A stretch of 64,000 bases of DNA. Origin: Chrysaora quinquecirrha. Its lineage: Eukaryota; Cnidaria; Scyphozoa; Semaeostomeae; Pelagiidae. Shown in pieces: positions 1 to 11,141 of the stretch (within the stretch, counting starts at the first letter, position 1; every line of letters begins with the position of its first letter). The notes under the pieces were generated by a model. The model did not search any database, was not told where the DNA came from, and worked only from the letters and a program-made list of their open reading frames with translations. The position numbers and the translations under genes were made by a program. Location of the stretch: assembly GCA_014526335.1 (NCBI GenBank), contig JACTAT010000142.1, positions 1-64,000 on the forward strand, given 5' to 3'.

Positions 1-669
1 TCGACTGCAAATGAATGGAACCGGCTTTTAATTCTTGATTATTTGCAGTGATAAAAGCATTCGACATTGAGAAGTTCCTTAGCGATGTTCTCTTTAGTAG
101 TATAAGTTCTTTGAATTTTCGAGCCTTCTACATGTAGGTTCCTTATAAAGTGGTTCTTTATAAAAAAAAGCGTGTATCAGTCAAAATGAAAGATTGAGCT
201 TTATTTGTCTTTAGCATATCCCCCGGTTGTAGGTGGACTTTTTGTGCGCTTTTTGATATACGAGATGCGGAAAGTAGCGATTTTCCACATATTTTATCAC
301 TTCGTGGGTTTTCTGAATATTATTCTAACCCACTGTTGATTTGGCATCTAAATAGTTTTGATTTACCGGAGGCAAAGGTGAAATGTTGGTTTCTTTCGAA
401 ACGCATGAAGAACTCGACAGTATCGCGTTTCTTGATAACCCTAAGGCTGAGCATGGATCATGCTCTAAGTTGCCCCTATAGAGCTTTATTTTAATTTTTG
501 CTTTGGCCGAGTGAAGATGGATAAAATAGCCTCAGGACTAAGCCTGCGGTCGTGCAGCCAGCATTTATCTTATTTGAAATAGGACTTTCAGGTTTCCTGC
601 AAAATGCTAGTCTCATATTTTAAAATGATTGATTAGATGTGATCTACCAACTCAGGATTTTCCATGTTT

Positions 670-1052
670 ACACGCATTTTTTTTATAAGGAAGTTCGGCT
701 CAGGGTCAGTACTGAAAATTCCTTAACTGATGGTGAAAATTGAGTGCTCAATATTCCTTAGCAATTCCTTAACTTCTTACTTTGTGATTCTTAAAAACAA
801 CCAATGGTCAAGGAAATATAGAACATAAAGGTTTCAGAAGACGAGTAGAAATGAATACTGATTGAAAACCATTGGTGATAAGTATTGCTTGCTCTGTTAA
901 TTCAAAACTTCATTTTCTTAATCGAAATGCTAAGTTAAAGAAAAAGTCAGATTCCTTAGTAGTCTCCGGTCCAGTACTAGAAATTCCTTAAGTTTTTGCC
1001 AGCCCGAGTACTACCTTCCTTATAAAGCACTTCCTTATAAAAAAATGCGTGT
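670..1052. mobile_element. MITE, family with ACACGCAT...TATAAGGAAG ends
   Basis: The left end reads ACACGCATTTTTTTTATAAG and the right end is its near inverse (CTTATAAAAAAATGCGTGT), about 380 bp apart, with no coding capacity. A related copy with the same end design (ACGCAG plus T-run plus TATAAGCAA) lies at 50764-51161. Fragments with the T-run/TATAAG signature occur near 135-175 and 45455-45842. Confidence 0.6.
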
Positions 1053-1379
1053 ATTTCACATCATAAATATTCTCTACGCTTAGTGAGACGGTTTTTTTTA
1101 TTAAGTCATCATCTTTAGCTGGCTTACATAAGGTTTCGGTATGGAACTACGAGGTTACTAAGAGAAGATTTTACCAGTCAACAAAGGCCATAGATCCTTT
1201 GTTGTTGATGTTGTTTTTGTTGTTCTTACTGTTGTTGTTGTTAGACTTGTTTGGCAAGTTGTTTTCCAAAAGAGTTTTAAAGGTCATGTCGCCGTTATCT
1301 ATAACTGCTTATATTCCACAGCACAGCGCTTTACAACTATTTACCTAGACTCGCTACACAAGTCTCTGGTTATGCTCCT

Positions 1380-1809
1380 TAGGCCCTGGCCAAACGATCA
1401 AGCATTGTCAAACATTTGAAATTTACTTGTCAAGCAAAATGCTTGACCGTTTGAACACATCCAAAAACATTGCTCGTCCAACAAATTTTGCTTGCATGAA
1501 GCAAGAAATGTTTGTGAACTTTTTCAAAAACATCACGCCACATATTTTGCTTACTTTGGCTTGCCGCCTTCCATCATTGCTTGTCAAACATTTCTTTTGT
1601 TGTTGTCAAACTTCGGGAACTTGTTACATTTCGGCACCTAACAAGATTTCTTAGCAACAAGGCGTTCGTGCTTGCGAATTAGCAATAACTTTGTTGTTCC
1701 AAAATGTTGAACAGAAATGTTTTTGGACGTGGCCGAACGGTCAAACATTTGCTGTAAAGCAAATTTCAATTGTTTGACCAACATGTTTGATCGTTTGGCC
1801 AGGGCCTTA
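1380..1809. mobile_element. MITE family A copy (AGGCCCTGGCCAAACGATCA ends)
   Basis: Terminal inverted repeats: AGGCCCTGGCCAAACGATCA on the left and GATCGTTTGGCCAGGGCCTT on the right. The interior is made of repeated, alternately oriented CAAACATT / TTTGACCGTTTGG words, so it can fold on itself. No transposase. This is one of about ten family members in the window and among the best preserved. Confidence 0.75.
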
Positions 1810-2160
1810 GAACTGATAGATCGCTAATAACAGAGACCCTAAACTCTCTTCCTCAGCTGCCTTGAACAACAACAACAGCAATTACAGAGAGGGGGAGGGA
1901 CTGTTGTAGCCAGTCTGATATTTACCTACCCCCTTAGCTCAGGCATTTTTTTCCATTTCTTTTTTCTGTAAACCTTGGGGACTATATATCGACTCTATAT
2001 CTATATATCGACTATATATCTACCAATTATACTATTTTACACCTTGGTGGTGTTTCACAGGTGCAAGTGCTAACCACTACGGTGCGCTGCTCTCACAATA
2101 AAGTTTTGCATTTCATTAGGTCATGGTATTTGTGTTTGATATTATAATTTCTTTTCTTAG

Positions 2161-5100
2161 AACACCTGATCTTGGAGGAGCACCATTGTTTATCGGAGGT
2201 GTTGAATCTATCAAACCTGTCCTGGATAGACCAAAGCAGGTTTCAACGGACGATTTCGTCGGTTGCATGAGAAACATTCACGTAAATGGTCGTCTTGCTA
2301 ATCATAGTAATTCACTGAAGGCGCTTGGTGTTTCCACAGGGTGTACAAAATCGGAAAGTTGCACAGGTAATCCATGCAAGAAAGGAAAATGCGTAAATGA
2401 CTGGAATGGCTTCCAGTGTCAATGTGATGTTGGATACGCTGGAAGCCACTGTGGTGCAGGTATGTCTTTCTTGATTGAATATTTCATTGCTTTATGCATG
2501 TCCATGCTTAATGCCTTATAGACAGGGTTTTTTCCGCAAAAATCTAGCAAAGAGGGTAACCTTCGGTTTTTTCAATGAAATCTACTAAAAAAAGGTCGGA
2601 GAACACGAATCCAAGATGGGCCTTCAAAAATTTTCACCGGAAGTAGCCTTAATTAATGCCTAATTAGGCCTAATGAAGTCAATCAAAAAAGTCGCACTTT
2701 TCAAATCTGATTACTGCGATATGTAGAACTTGAAATGCTGAGTAAAATTGTCTTTGACTGTATTTCAATACGACCTACCAATTTCGAGAAAAACTCGTTT
2801 GAAATTATGATGACGTCATCACCATTATGATCAGTACAGACCTGGATTCTACATTTCAGCTTGTATAACTTTATAGGTTGGGGTGCAATAGTCACAAAAC
2901 CACTAATTATGCGATAAATGTACGCTAAGACAGCAGAATGATGATTATTTGGTGTGGTTGTGACATCATTAAAGGGTCCGATGACGTCATAGGGGCAAAT
3001 GACGTCATAATGGTACCAAAATGATGCCCAGTCATCCATGAGCCAAAAGGCGTTGTGAAGGACTACTCATGTTCGAGATTTGAAGTTTTCATATCAAACC
3101 TGCTTGAAATGGCGAGAGGTCAAATTTGTTATACAGTATTCATAATGGGATTCCTATTGTTTATGCAGTGAACCCCCTTTCTTCGTTTTTCCAAATTTTC
3201 GGTGGGGCTTATTATGCTTATTATTCTGTCATGCATACGCGTATCGCATTCTAAGTGGTTTTTTGACGATTCGACCCCTATTCGTGAAGTTACGCGAGTT
3301 GATAAAAGCCCATACTGAGCCTTAGGACGATGACGTCATCATTATTTCAAACGAGTTTTTCTCGAAACTGGTAGGTTGTATTAAAATACAGTCAAAGACA
3401 GTTTTACTCAGCGTTTCAAGATCTACATATTGCATTAATCAGATTTGAAAAAGTGTAACTTTTTTAATTGACTTAATTAGGCATAATTAGGCGTTAATTA
3501 AGGGTACTTCCGGCGAAAATTTTTGAGGGCCCATCTTGGATTTGTGTTCTCCGACCTTTTTTTAGTAGATTTCAATTAAAAAACCCTAGGTTACCCTCTT
3601 TGCTAGATTGTTGCTGAAAAAACCCTGTCTATTATGAGTGAGTTTGTTAGTCCAAACATAAAGGCACCGCCCTGATATCTACAGGAAAATCTCCAAGCAA
3701 TGTTTTGCCCCTTTCTTTACGAGTCAGACTTTCCAGCTTCCCAACCCAATAGTAGACTTATTACCTTCCTCCCACTCTTTCGGAAACAGCTTCTAACAAC
3801 TACAACAACATACAGCTGTTTCCTCAGAGTAGTTGGAGCGGGGTGGTGGAGTGTGAAGGAACGTAGACTACGACAAATGTAATAAGTCTATCCCAATAGT
3901 TTATCCCTAACGGCTCTTGTAATAAGTCTAATAGCGCGTAGTCTAGTCGGGCGACATAGCCCTAAGTCTACTGACTTCTCAGCATAATTTTTCTTTTAGT
4001 TGCAAAGCCATTCACTTTCGGTGGATCGTCATTCGTGATGTTCAAGCTCAAGGAAAGCTATAGACGAAAACTGCAGGTAGCTGAAGCTATATCTTCTCGA
4101 CGTAGACGAAGGGAAGCGGTGACGAAGCTTCCAACTTCAAGCTCAGTCAGTGTTCAGTTACGGACGCGTGCTTCAGGTGGAATAATCATGTATGCAAAAG
4201 ATGTAGGAGGAAGTTTCACTGCACTTTACGTGAGTTCTTCTTCTTTTATTGCTTAAAGATTATTTCTCTATATACTGCAAAGCTTACCTTTATGTACCGT
4301 ATCTTACGACATCCTAAGCTAGGCTTTCATTGACATTCCGCACGGTCAAAACTAATCACCGGCTGCTATTCGGCGATTTTTCGGTACTAATTCATCGCCA
4401 CTGATCTGTCAAAATAAGCGCTCTGGCAACTATTTGGTGACTAGTTCCTTTTTGACAACAGCGGCGCACAGTTCTACTAGTCGACAACTAATTCCCGCTA
4501 GTTGCCTAACTAACCTAGATTAACCTTAACCTAAGGTTACCTTACTTTACATAACAGTCTCCTGATCTAGCCTTATGTTAGGTTTGCCTAAATTTCCCCC
4601 AGGGTTACATGACCTTACAATTTACTTTCCTTTGCTTAAACTTGCCTTACTTTTCCTAACCAAGCAAGCATCTGTTAGCTCAGAGATTTTTTAACGATTC
4701 CTACAAAAAGGTGCTGTTAAGGTGGTGGCGCTATGTATAGAATTTAAGTAACTAGTCTAATATTTTCTTCTAGATAAAAGATGGTCAAATTCATTACAGA
4801 TTTGACAAAGTCGGGCAAGGTTCAGGATCGATGTCTGTGGAGAAACCTCTTGTCAATGACGGTATGTGGCATAATATTTCCTTGTCAGCAGGGCCTAGCT
4901 CAGTTGCAGTTGTTGTTGATGGCTATCAGTCAACTCACAACTCATTCTCTGTATCACCACATCAGTTTTACTCAAAAAACACGGATGCATTATCAATTGC
5001 TGGCTCTGAAAAGCCTGTTACCATTAGTGGGAGTCAATTAGGAACGTTTAATGGATGCCTGAATAATATATCTCTGAACGAAGAGAATTTGTCATTGCAA

Positions 5101-6992
5101 CAGTCAGATAAGTTTAATGTAACGCAGATGGGACCTGTGTCGAATAGCTGTCCCGGTAGGGATGTGTGTGCTTCTAGTCCGTGCGTAGATCCGGTCTTGT
5201 CGTATTGTGTGGACATCTGGGAGGCGTATAACTGCGTCAACCCCGGCAAATGTGCAGCAAAGCCCTGTAAAAACAACGGAGTTTGTATACCGGTGGGTAC
5301 AACATCTTACAAATGCAAATGCCATGGTAATTTCACTGGAAAGGACTGTGAGCAACCATTGATATGTCTGACGTCGCCTTGCAAGTCGGATGAGAGCTGC
5401 GTCGCTGATTCTGTCACGATTTTCCGTTGTGTTTGATATCCAAACCAGGCACCGGACTCGGGACGACGTATATCGTACTCATAGTCGTTCTTACGATTTT
5501 CGTCATTGCGTTTATTTTCTTACTTGTTCTGTTGCTAAAAAGACGTAAAGAAAAGAAGATAGCTAAGACTTTTAAAGGTGATTTCACGGATAATAGGAAT
5601 GCAATAGAATTAAAAGAAACAGAAAAGGCGGAATTCGATAATCAGGGTTACGAGTCAGAGCAAAGCTTAGAAAGTAGAAGAGAGCCATTTAAATACGATA
5701 ACGAGGCTTACTTGCGTGAGTATGAAGGCAGTGAATATGATAACGAGGCAAACATGCGTGATTCATGGAAAAGTGGCCTCGATTTGATATCGAAGAGAAA
5801 TTCAGAATTTATAAGTAAGTCACAGCCAGTCTTCAACCGGCCTCCCCCTCATAGAGAGGCAACACATAAAAAAGGATCAAATCAGTCATTGCCATTGGCT
5901 TTGTTTGTAAATGAATATGGCAGAAGCAGTAATAAAAGACTTGACCAAGAAGCGCATTTGGAAAGACAACGAAATGAGAGGATTTTGCAGGATTTGCAAG
6001 GATTTCATGAAGAGACACAATATGATAGAAGTCAAGGAAATCAATTAGTCAATGAAAATGGAGTGTTTGGCTCACGGCCTGGTAGCACTGAAGCGCTCAG
6101 CTCTGCAGCTAAAAAGTTCCCTAGTATGCCTAAAATTCAACTGGGCACTACAACACCACCATTTGAAAGTGGCTTCGAATCTACCGGAAGTGACGTAGAT
6201 AGTGAACGGGAACCCGCAAGCGTTACTGATGTAGGATTTGAGAATGCTTCGTCGCAGTTGGAGCTTTACGACCTTGAAGTAGCGAGCATTGGATTCAGTG
6301 AGATGAGCTGGCAGAATGACAACAAAATTTTACGAGATTATCGCAGGGAGAACGTCGAAAGATTTCGACACTTTGCGCCGCACGTTGATTTATACGATCG
6401 TGGTTCGACTCTAAGCGATCGAAACACGAGAAGCGATTTAGACCGATTGAGCGACGTCGTCGAGCGAGATTCGTCGTCGGAATCCGATGGCTCGTTTACT
6501 TGCAGTGAATACGAATATGGTGACGAAAGAATTTCATCTAATAAACTAAAACGAAAACGATTAGTGTTTTCAACGCAACCAAAACACGCAGACGCGCACG
6601 ATAGTGATGTAGACAGTAGCTTTCGACCGCGTCGGAACTCTCAGTGCAGTTCAATGACAAGTTTAACAGATATCGGGAGTATTAACCCAGGACTAACCGC
6701 AAAAACGAACGCAACTCCTATACCGCCGATAAACTGGGATGAGTTGTTAAACTGGGGCATGAAATACGAGAATCTATCCGATGTTTATCGAGCCTTGGCC
6801 TCACTTGATCATCCAACACGAACTCCAACGAAGGCTGCCTCGAATTCGCGTGGAAACGAAGCAGCAAACAGAAGCTTTAGATTGCAGGCAGAATCAGATC
6901 GAGACAGTTCAGCCCACAGTTCGCAAGAATTACATCGGAGGCCAGCGGTTGTTTTTTCGTCTACGCCTGCGCATGAAGAAGAATATGTTTAG
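2161..6992 (+). CDS. Cadherin-superfamily-type receptor, 3' part (LamG-EGF-LamG-EGF-TM-cytoplasmic tail)
   Basis: Exons 2161-2459, 4000-4229 and 4774-6992; splice phases agree (1, then 0). Exon 1 encodes the end of a laminin-G domain (DDFVGCMRNIHVNGR) and a six-Cys EGF module. Exons 2-3 encode a second LamG (from KPFTFGGSSF to FNGCLNNISLN), a Cys-rich segment and an EGF (GKCAAKPCKNNGVCIP). A hydrophobic helix follows (TYIVLIVVLTIFVIAFIFLL), then KRRKEKK and a tail of about 470 residues. The tail carries repeated YDNEA motifs and, near its end, NWDELLNWGMKYENLSDVYR, which resembles the beta-catenin-binding-like C-terminal segment of Dachsous/classical cadherins. LamG/EGF pairs before the membrane are typical of Fat-like and invertebrate classical cadherins. 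No cadherin repeat is visible, because the 5' exons lie outside the window. The frame shifts once near 5420-5436, just before the TM; one missing base restores continuity. Class (Fat-like or classical) unresolved. Confidence 0.75.
2521..3634. mobile_element. Foldback DNA element with arms of about 300 bp
   Basis: The left arm (about 2521-2830, starting TAGACAGGGTTTTTTCCGCA) recurs inverted and about 85-90% identical at about 3325-3634, ending AAAACCCTGTCTA. The arms share landmarks in mirrored order: AAAGAGGGTAACC, AAGGTCGGAGAACAC, TTAATTAATGCC, GACTGTATTTCAATAC and ATGATGACGTCATCA. The middle of about 500 bp contains several ATGACGTCAT words and no transposase. It lies wholly inside the first intron of the cadherin-like gene and may be flanked by TA. 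Confidence 0.8.
3753..3890. mobile_element. Short MITE with TAGACTTATTAC ends
   Basis: The ends are TAGACTTATTAC and GTAATAAGTCTA, with a subterminal CCTCCCACTC / GAGTGTGAAGG inverse match. A further GTAATAAGTCTA lies at about 3917-3930. Same terminal signature as the elements at 39136-39252 and 62549-62691. Intronic to the cadherin-like gene. Confidence 0.6.
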
Positions 6993-7804
6993 CGTTTTTT
7001 TTATTTTCCAAACTTTTAAGCATGCTTCCACTGTGGTTTCAGTGTTACTGCAGTAAGCTGGTCGTTTTAGCGTTCGTATTTAGTAGTAATTAAACTTTTA
7101 AAGACAATGTTTGGTAGAGATAGTTATAAGTTATATAAAATTAGTTTAGGAAGAAGTTTAAGACGTAACCCTGTCGTACTGTGGTATACTTTTCTTTGGT
7201 AGCTAACAGTCGTTTAAGTTTAGTCTAGTAGGAATATGCCTAGGATTTTGGCCAGTTTATGGGGTTCTGTTATTTTTAGTCTACCTAGTTTCGCTTAAAC
7301 TTGCCGAGGCCTATAAAATTACGTTCACAGCACAGACAGGTTCCTTTTGGGACTCTGAAATTCACAAATTTTGTAAGAATCTAAATTTAATAGCTTTGCA
7401 AAATTATGAGGAACTTGTTTGTGTGTGTAGCCATTTTTCGTTTACACATGAAGTCGTTGCAATATAATCATACATTACGTACGAGACATATATTGGATAT
7501 ATACTACTGGCTTTAACCCTGTATAGACCAGTGTGTATTACTTTGAGCTTCAGAGATTTCTCAATTTGCTGGGAAGGCAGTGACTTTCCAGTCCTACAAG
7601 AAGCGATTGGCTATCGAAATTCTATTGTTTTGTTGATCCTCACAAAAATACCCATATAGAAGTTAATGGCATATTAAAGTAAATCTGCTCCTTACTCAGT
7701 CATAGAAAAGTGTCGGAAATCGTCTATTAGCTGAGTTGACTGTAAAGTTTGCTGAGTGAGTTGACTGTTAGGCACTGGGTTTGGCCCGTGGGTTAGGCCC
7801 GTGG
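6993..7804 (+). other. Probable 3' untranslated/downstream region of the cadherin-like gene
   Basis: AT-rich sequence follows the stop codon. No further open frame or exon stands out and no single poly(A) signal is decisive. Nothing else seen here. Confidence 0.35.
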
Positions 7805-8023
7805 TTAGGCCCTGGCCAAACGATCATTGTTTTTTGCTAATAATATGAGATTTGCTTTACAAGCAATGTTTCACCGTTTGACCACGTCACAAAACATCAC
7901 ACGATAAGCAGAATTCGCTTACCAATGTTTCTGCTTTGCCATGTGGTCAAGCGGTCAAATATTGTGCTCGATAAAAAAAAATTTCAAATGTTTGACAAAT
8001 AATGTTTGATCGTTGGGCCTTAG
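7805..8023. mobile_element. MITE family A copy, diverged
   Basis: Starts TAGGCCCTGGCCAAACGATC and ends TGTTTGATCGTTGGGCCTTA, with internal GTTTGACCACGTC and GTGGTCAAGCGGTC words as in the other copies. About 220 bp, non-coding. Confidence 0.65.
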
Positions 8024-8108
8024 TCTTGTAACATTTGTAGCAATGCAGATCAATGGCTTGACTTGCCTCACTGCATCAAGACGTTAGCTCAACTGAGCAA
8101 GCTTCATA

Positions 8109-8332
8109 GATGGAACGATTTGGACAGCATGTTGCGAAATTTGAGATACAGTCACTGTATGCAAAACTGTGTTCACATGTCCCTAAAGTTTGAACGGACA
8201 AGACTGAGCGTGATGTCTGGCATGAAGTCATTGAACTGTTTGTAAAAGACCCTAAGTGCAGTCTGATATCTGTAATTGAAAGTCTGTACATCATATCTGT
8301 TACAATTTTGATTCATGAAACTGCCAAGTTCT
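8109..8332 (+). pseudogene. Short coding-like fragment broken by a TGA
   Basis: From the ATG at 8109, just after an acceptor-like TTCATAG, one frame reads MERFGQHVAKFEIQSLYAKL and continues about 7 residues to a TGA. It then resumes in the same frame with TDKTERDVWHEVIELF and about 30 more residues. Composition and hydrophobic spacing look protein-like on both sides of the stop. I do not recognise the family. It could be a relic of a gene or transposon ORF, or chance. Confidence 0.3.
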
Positions 8333-8399
8333 GACTTGTTGAAATGTTGTAACTTCTTGAATCAATGCTTTCTTTCAACCACAGTGTTAATTGTTTGAT

Positions 8400-10450
8400 C
8401 ATTATATTTAAATCTCCATATATCTTAATTAGCCTTAACAGAATCTTTAAATTTTGAAAATTCAATAAATAGTTTATATCTTAAATATGTTTTGTCCTCT
8501 AAATCTTTTTGGATAGAAATCAAATTGTATCTAGAAAGTAATTCATAATTTGACTTGACATAATTTTTGGATCAGTTTCAATATCACACATTTCAGTTGG
8601 ATGATAAAATAGTGTTTAATAAATTTCATTTAAGAATATTCAGTTTGATTCATCAGATTATATTGAAGCATTTGTAAATTTGTTCATCAAAATATATGAA
8701 TAGATTTCTATTAGTTATACATCATTCAATACTGTTTACGTAAGAAATTTATGAACTAATGTGATAGAAATTTGTTGAAAAAAATTTTCCCAATTAACAA
8801 GAATCAAATATTGAGATTGTAGTTCGTACTTGATGAATGGCACTAAGTATTTTCAAGAAAGAACAGATTTGAAGCCTAATTTAATGATCATTGAAATTAT
8901 GAACTATGAACTTTACTATGTACTGAGCATTAATTAAATTTAGAACTTAATATCACTAGACATAGTCTTTAGACATATTTGAACTAATTATGAAATTACA
9001 AGTCAATGTCTGACTAAGTCAATAGTAGAGATCATCAACAAGAACTTGTACAAATTCTTATGATGTCTGACAGAGTAATTACAGCTTTTACAGAATGTGA
9101 CTTCCAGAGACTAGATTCTAAAGATTTTAGCAGATCTATTGAATTGAAGAGAAGTTGTAAATTTCTGACTAGCACGTTCATGTTCATGAATATTTGTTTA
9201 ATGCAAGTTAGTTTAAAATGCTTGTTCTATTGATTCATTAATGCTTGCAATTTTAATGTCAAGTTTTTATTACTGGATAGATTTAATCATCCTAAAAGAT
9301 TGTATATGCAAAGTTGAAAAGAGTATTTCCATTAGATGGTACATTCTTGAATGAAAAGATAGGAAATCATAAATGATGATAGCATTGAGAAACATGACAA
9401 GGTCTTGCAGAATTGAAGTCTATGAATTTAGAAGGATTAGCTAATCAATTGAACATTACGTAATGACTTGAGTAGAGCACCTTCATTAGACTTGATTTTG
9501 CTTAAACTAGAGCTATAGACTTGTGAAGTTATACCTGCATAGAAGTTGAAATATACTTCATTAGTATGATATGACACTGATTGATTGCATAATAGAGAGT
9601 TGATGGTAGCTTATAGCTCATGACTTGAAGAGCTTATTTTGGACATAAAACATTAAATTGAGTGAAATTCATTAATCCTGCAGATTTTAGAATTCCTTAA
9701 TAGTAATTTTCTATAAAATCTTAATTTGATTAGAATGCATTATATCAGTGAATCCTAGAGTTCTTTAACTTATTTGAAAAGTATTTATGAAAGTATCTAT
9801 TCTTGAACTTGACAAATGAATTATAGTTCTACAAATGTAGCTAACATTTTAATGTAAGCATCTCTGCGACTGAATTGCGTACTCGGTATGAATTGTCTTG
9901 AAAATATTCGTTGTAAATTTGCGTTGAATACTTGGTGTACTGTTGAATCCATTGCACTTATAATTTATGAAACGTGAACTGAAGAATGGCGAATTACGCC
10001 GATTTTTGCAATTGAATACTTTACAAGGATCATACTTGTATTTGTGAATTATTGATATTGCGGAATTAGATTGCATCTGCAATTGATACTCAACTATTGA
10101 GTGAAATGCTCTATAGCTTGATATCTTTTGTATTCCATTAGAACTATTGATTCAAGTAAGCTAACTTGTAAACTAGCATCAGTCATTATACTATTAAGTT
10201 CGAAGATTGTTGAAGGTAATTCTTAAGCACTGTTCTTGAGCTTCAGCTGACTTGAAATGTTTTGCATGCTGAAATCTGATAAGCTGAATCTGTTTTTAGA
10301 CATTATGGCAAATAGTTGTGTGTGTTGCTGATTGAAGTGACGTATTTAGAATGTTGTTTGAAGATTAGGCAGGACTCTTGTGCCTGTCGATTAGTCTAAT
10401 TCAGCTAGATTCAGTTAGCTCAGTGCTCAAAATAGTGTTTTCAGAACTTA
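8400..10450. other. CpG-poor, AT-rich stretch without genes
   Basis: About 2 kb with no ORF of note, very few CG dinucleotides (about four between 8400 and 9840) and unusually frequent TTGAA/ATTGA/TGA words. G exceeds C on the + strand. I see no splice-bounded exon, tRNA or transposon ends. Confidence 0.5.
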
Positions 10451-10529
10451 GCGTACATATAAGCTGGTAGTGACAAAGTTTTGACTACTCCGCTAATTGA
10501 CCTCGCCATGGTTTCATTTAAGTTACTTT

Positions 10530-10800
10530 CGAGTTAAACTGCTGGACGCTTAAAATATCAGTTTGAGCGATTTTATTGTGGTATAAGCCTCGGCTTCAAG
10601 AGTGATAACTGGTACTCAGGTTGTAAGTCTATAATCAAAGGCAGATCAATTGCCGGGTTAATTACCTTAGTGATGAGACAAGTATCGCTATTGAATTGAA
10701 TTGCAGGACGCTCAAACTCGAGCGTTCTCATTTTGGATTTAGTCTCTGTCTTGAGCGATAATTGGGACTCAGGTAGTAAGTCTAGGTCGAAGTTTCGAGA
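10530..10800. repeat. Remnants of the TAGACTTA...ACTCAGG MITE family
   Basis: Two blocks (about 10540-10640 and 10658-10790) contain the family words TATCGCTATTGAATTGAAT, GGACGCTCAAACT, GAGCGATAATTGGGACTCAG and GGTAGTAAGTCTA. These are found intact at 39136-39252 and 62549-62691. They look like overlapping or rearranged copies. Confidence 0.5.
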
Positions 10801-11141
10801 CCTGATGCACTGTTTCTAGATGTTAAGAGTGAGCTATTTAATTAACCCGTTTCAGACAAGGATGCCGGCTTTACCCTTGGTACCTGAGCCATAACCGCTG
10901 GGCAGGAGAGAATGAGGAACTGAGAAGGAGATAAAGAGGGAAAGGCGTTTATCTTCCGGACGAAACTTCTAAACTTTCCCTATAACAAAATATTCTATGC
11001 GCCTCCGTTACCAAGAGTCGGGTGTGTAGCAAGATTTATGCTTTTAAACTCATTCCTTCTCTACTGGACAAATATTTTGTAGAAAAACAAATCTACATCT
11101 GACTTTGCCATCCTTTTATACTTTTCTTTTCCTTTCCGCAG

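Larger units (their letters stand above)
1..2160. other. Intron or intergenic DNA with mobile-element debris
   Basis: No coding exon that I can support. It holds an inverted-repeat element at 670-1052, a related fragment near 135-175, GTT-rich simple sequence near 1198-1232, a MITE at 1380-1809 and an ATAT tract near 1982-2026. The first exon at 2161 opens inside a laminin-G domain in split-codon phase, so this stretch is most likely intron of the cadherin-like gene whose 5' exons lie outside the window. Confidence 0.6.

Noticed and set aside
2701..3039. Minus-strand frame in the foldback
   Set aside because: Lies within the inverted-repeat element, with no similarity to a transposase. The frame is not kept in the other arm.
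5034..5355. Minus-strand frames under the EGF exon
   Set aside because: Shadows of the LamG/EGF coding sequence, whose cysteine pattern leaves no doubt about the strand.
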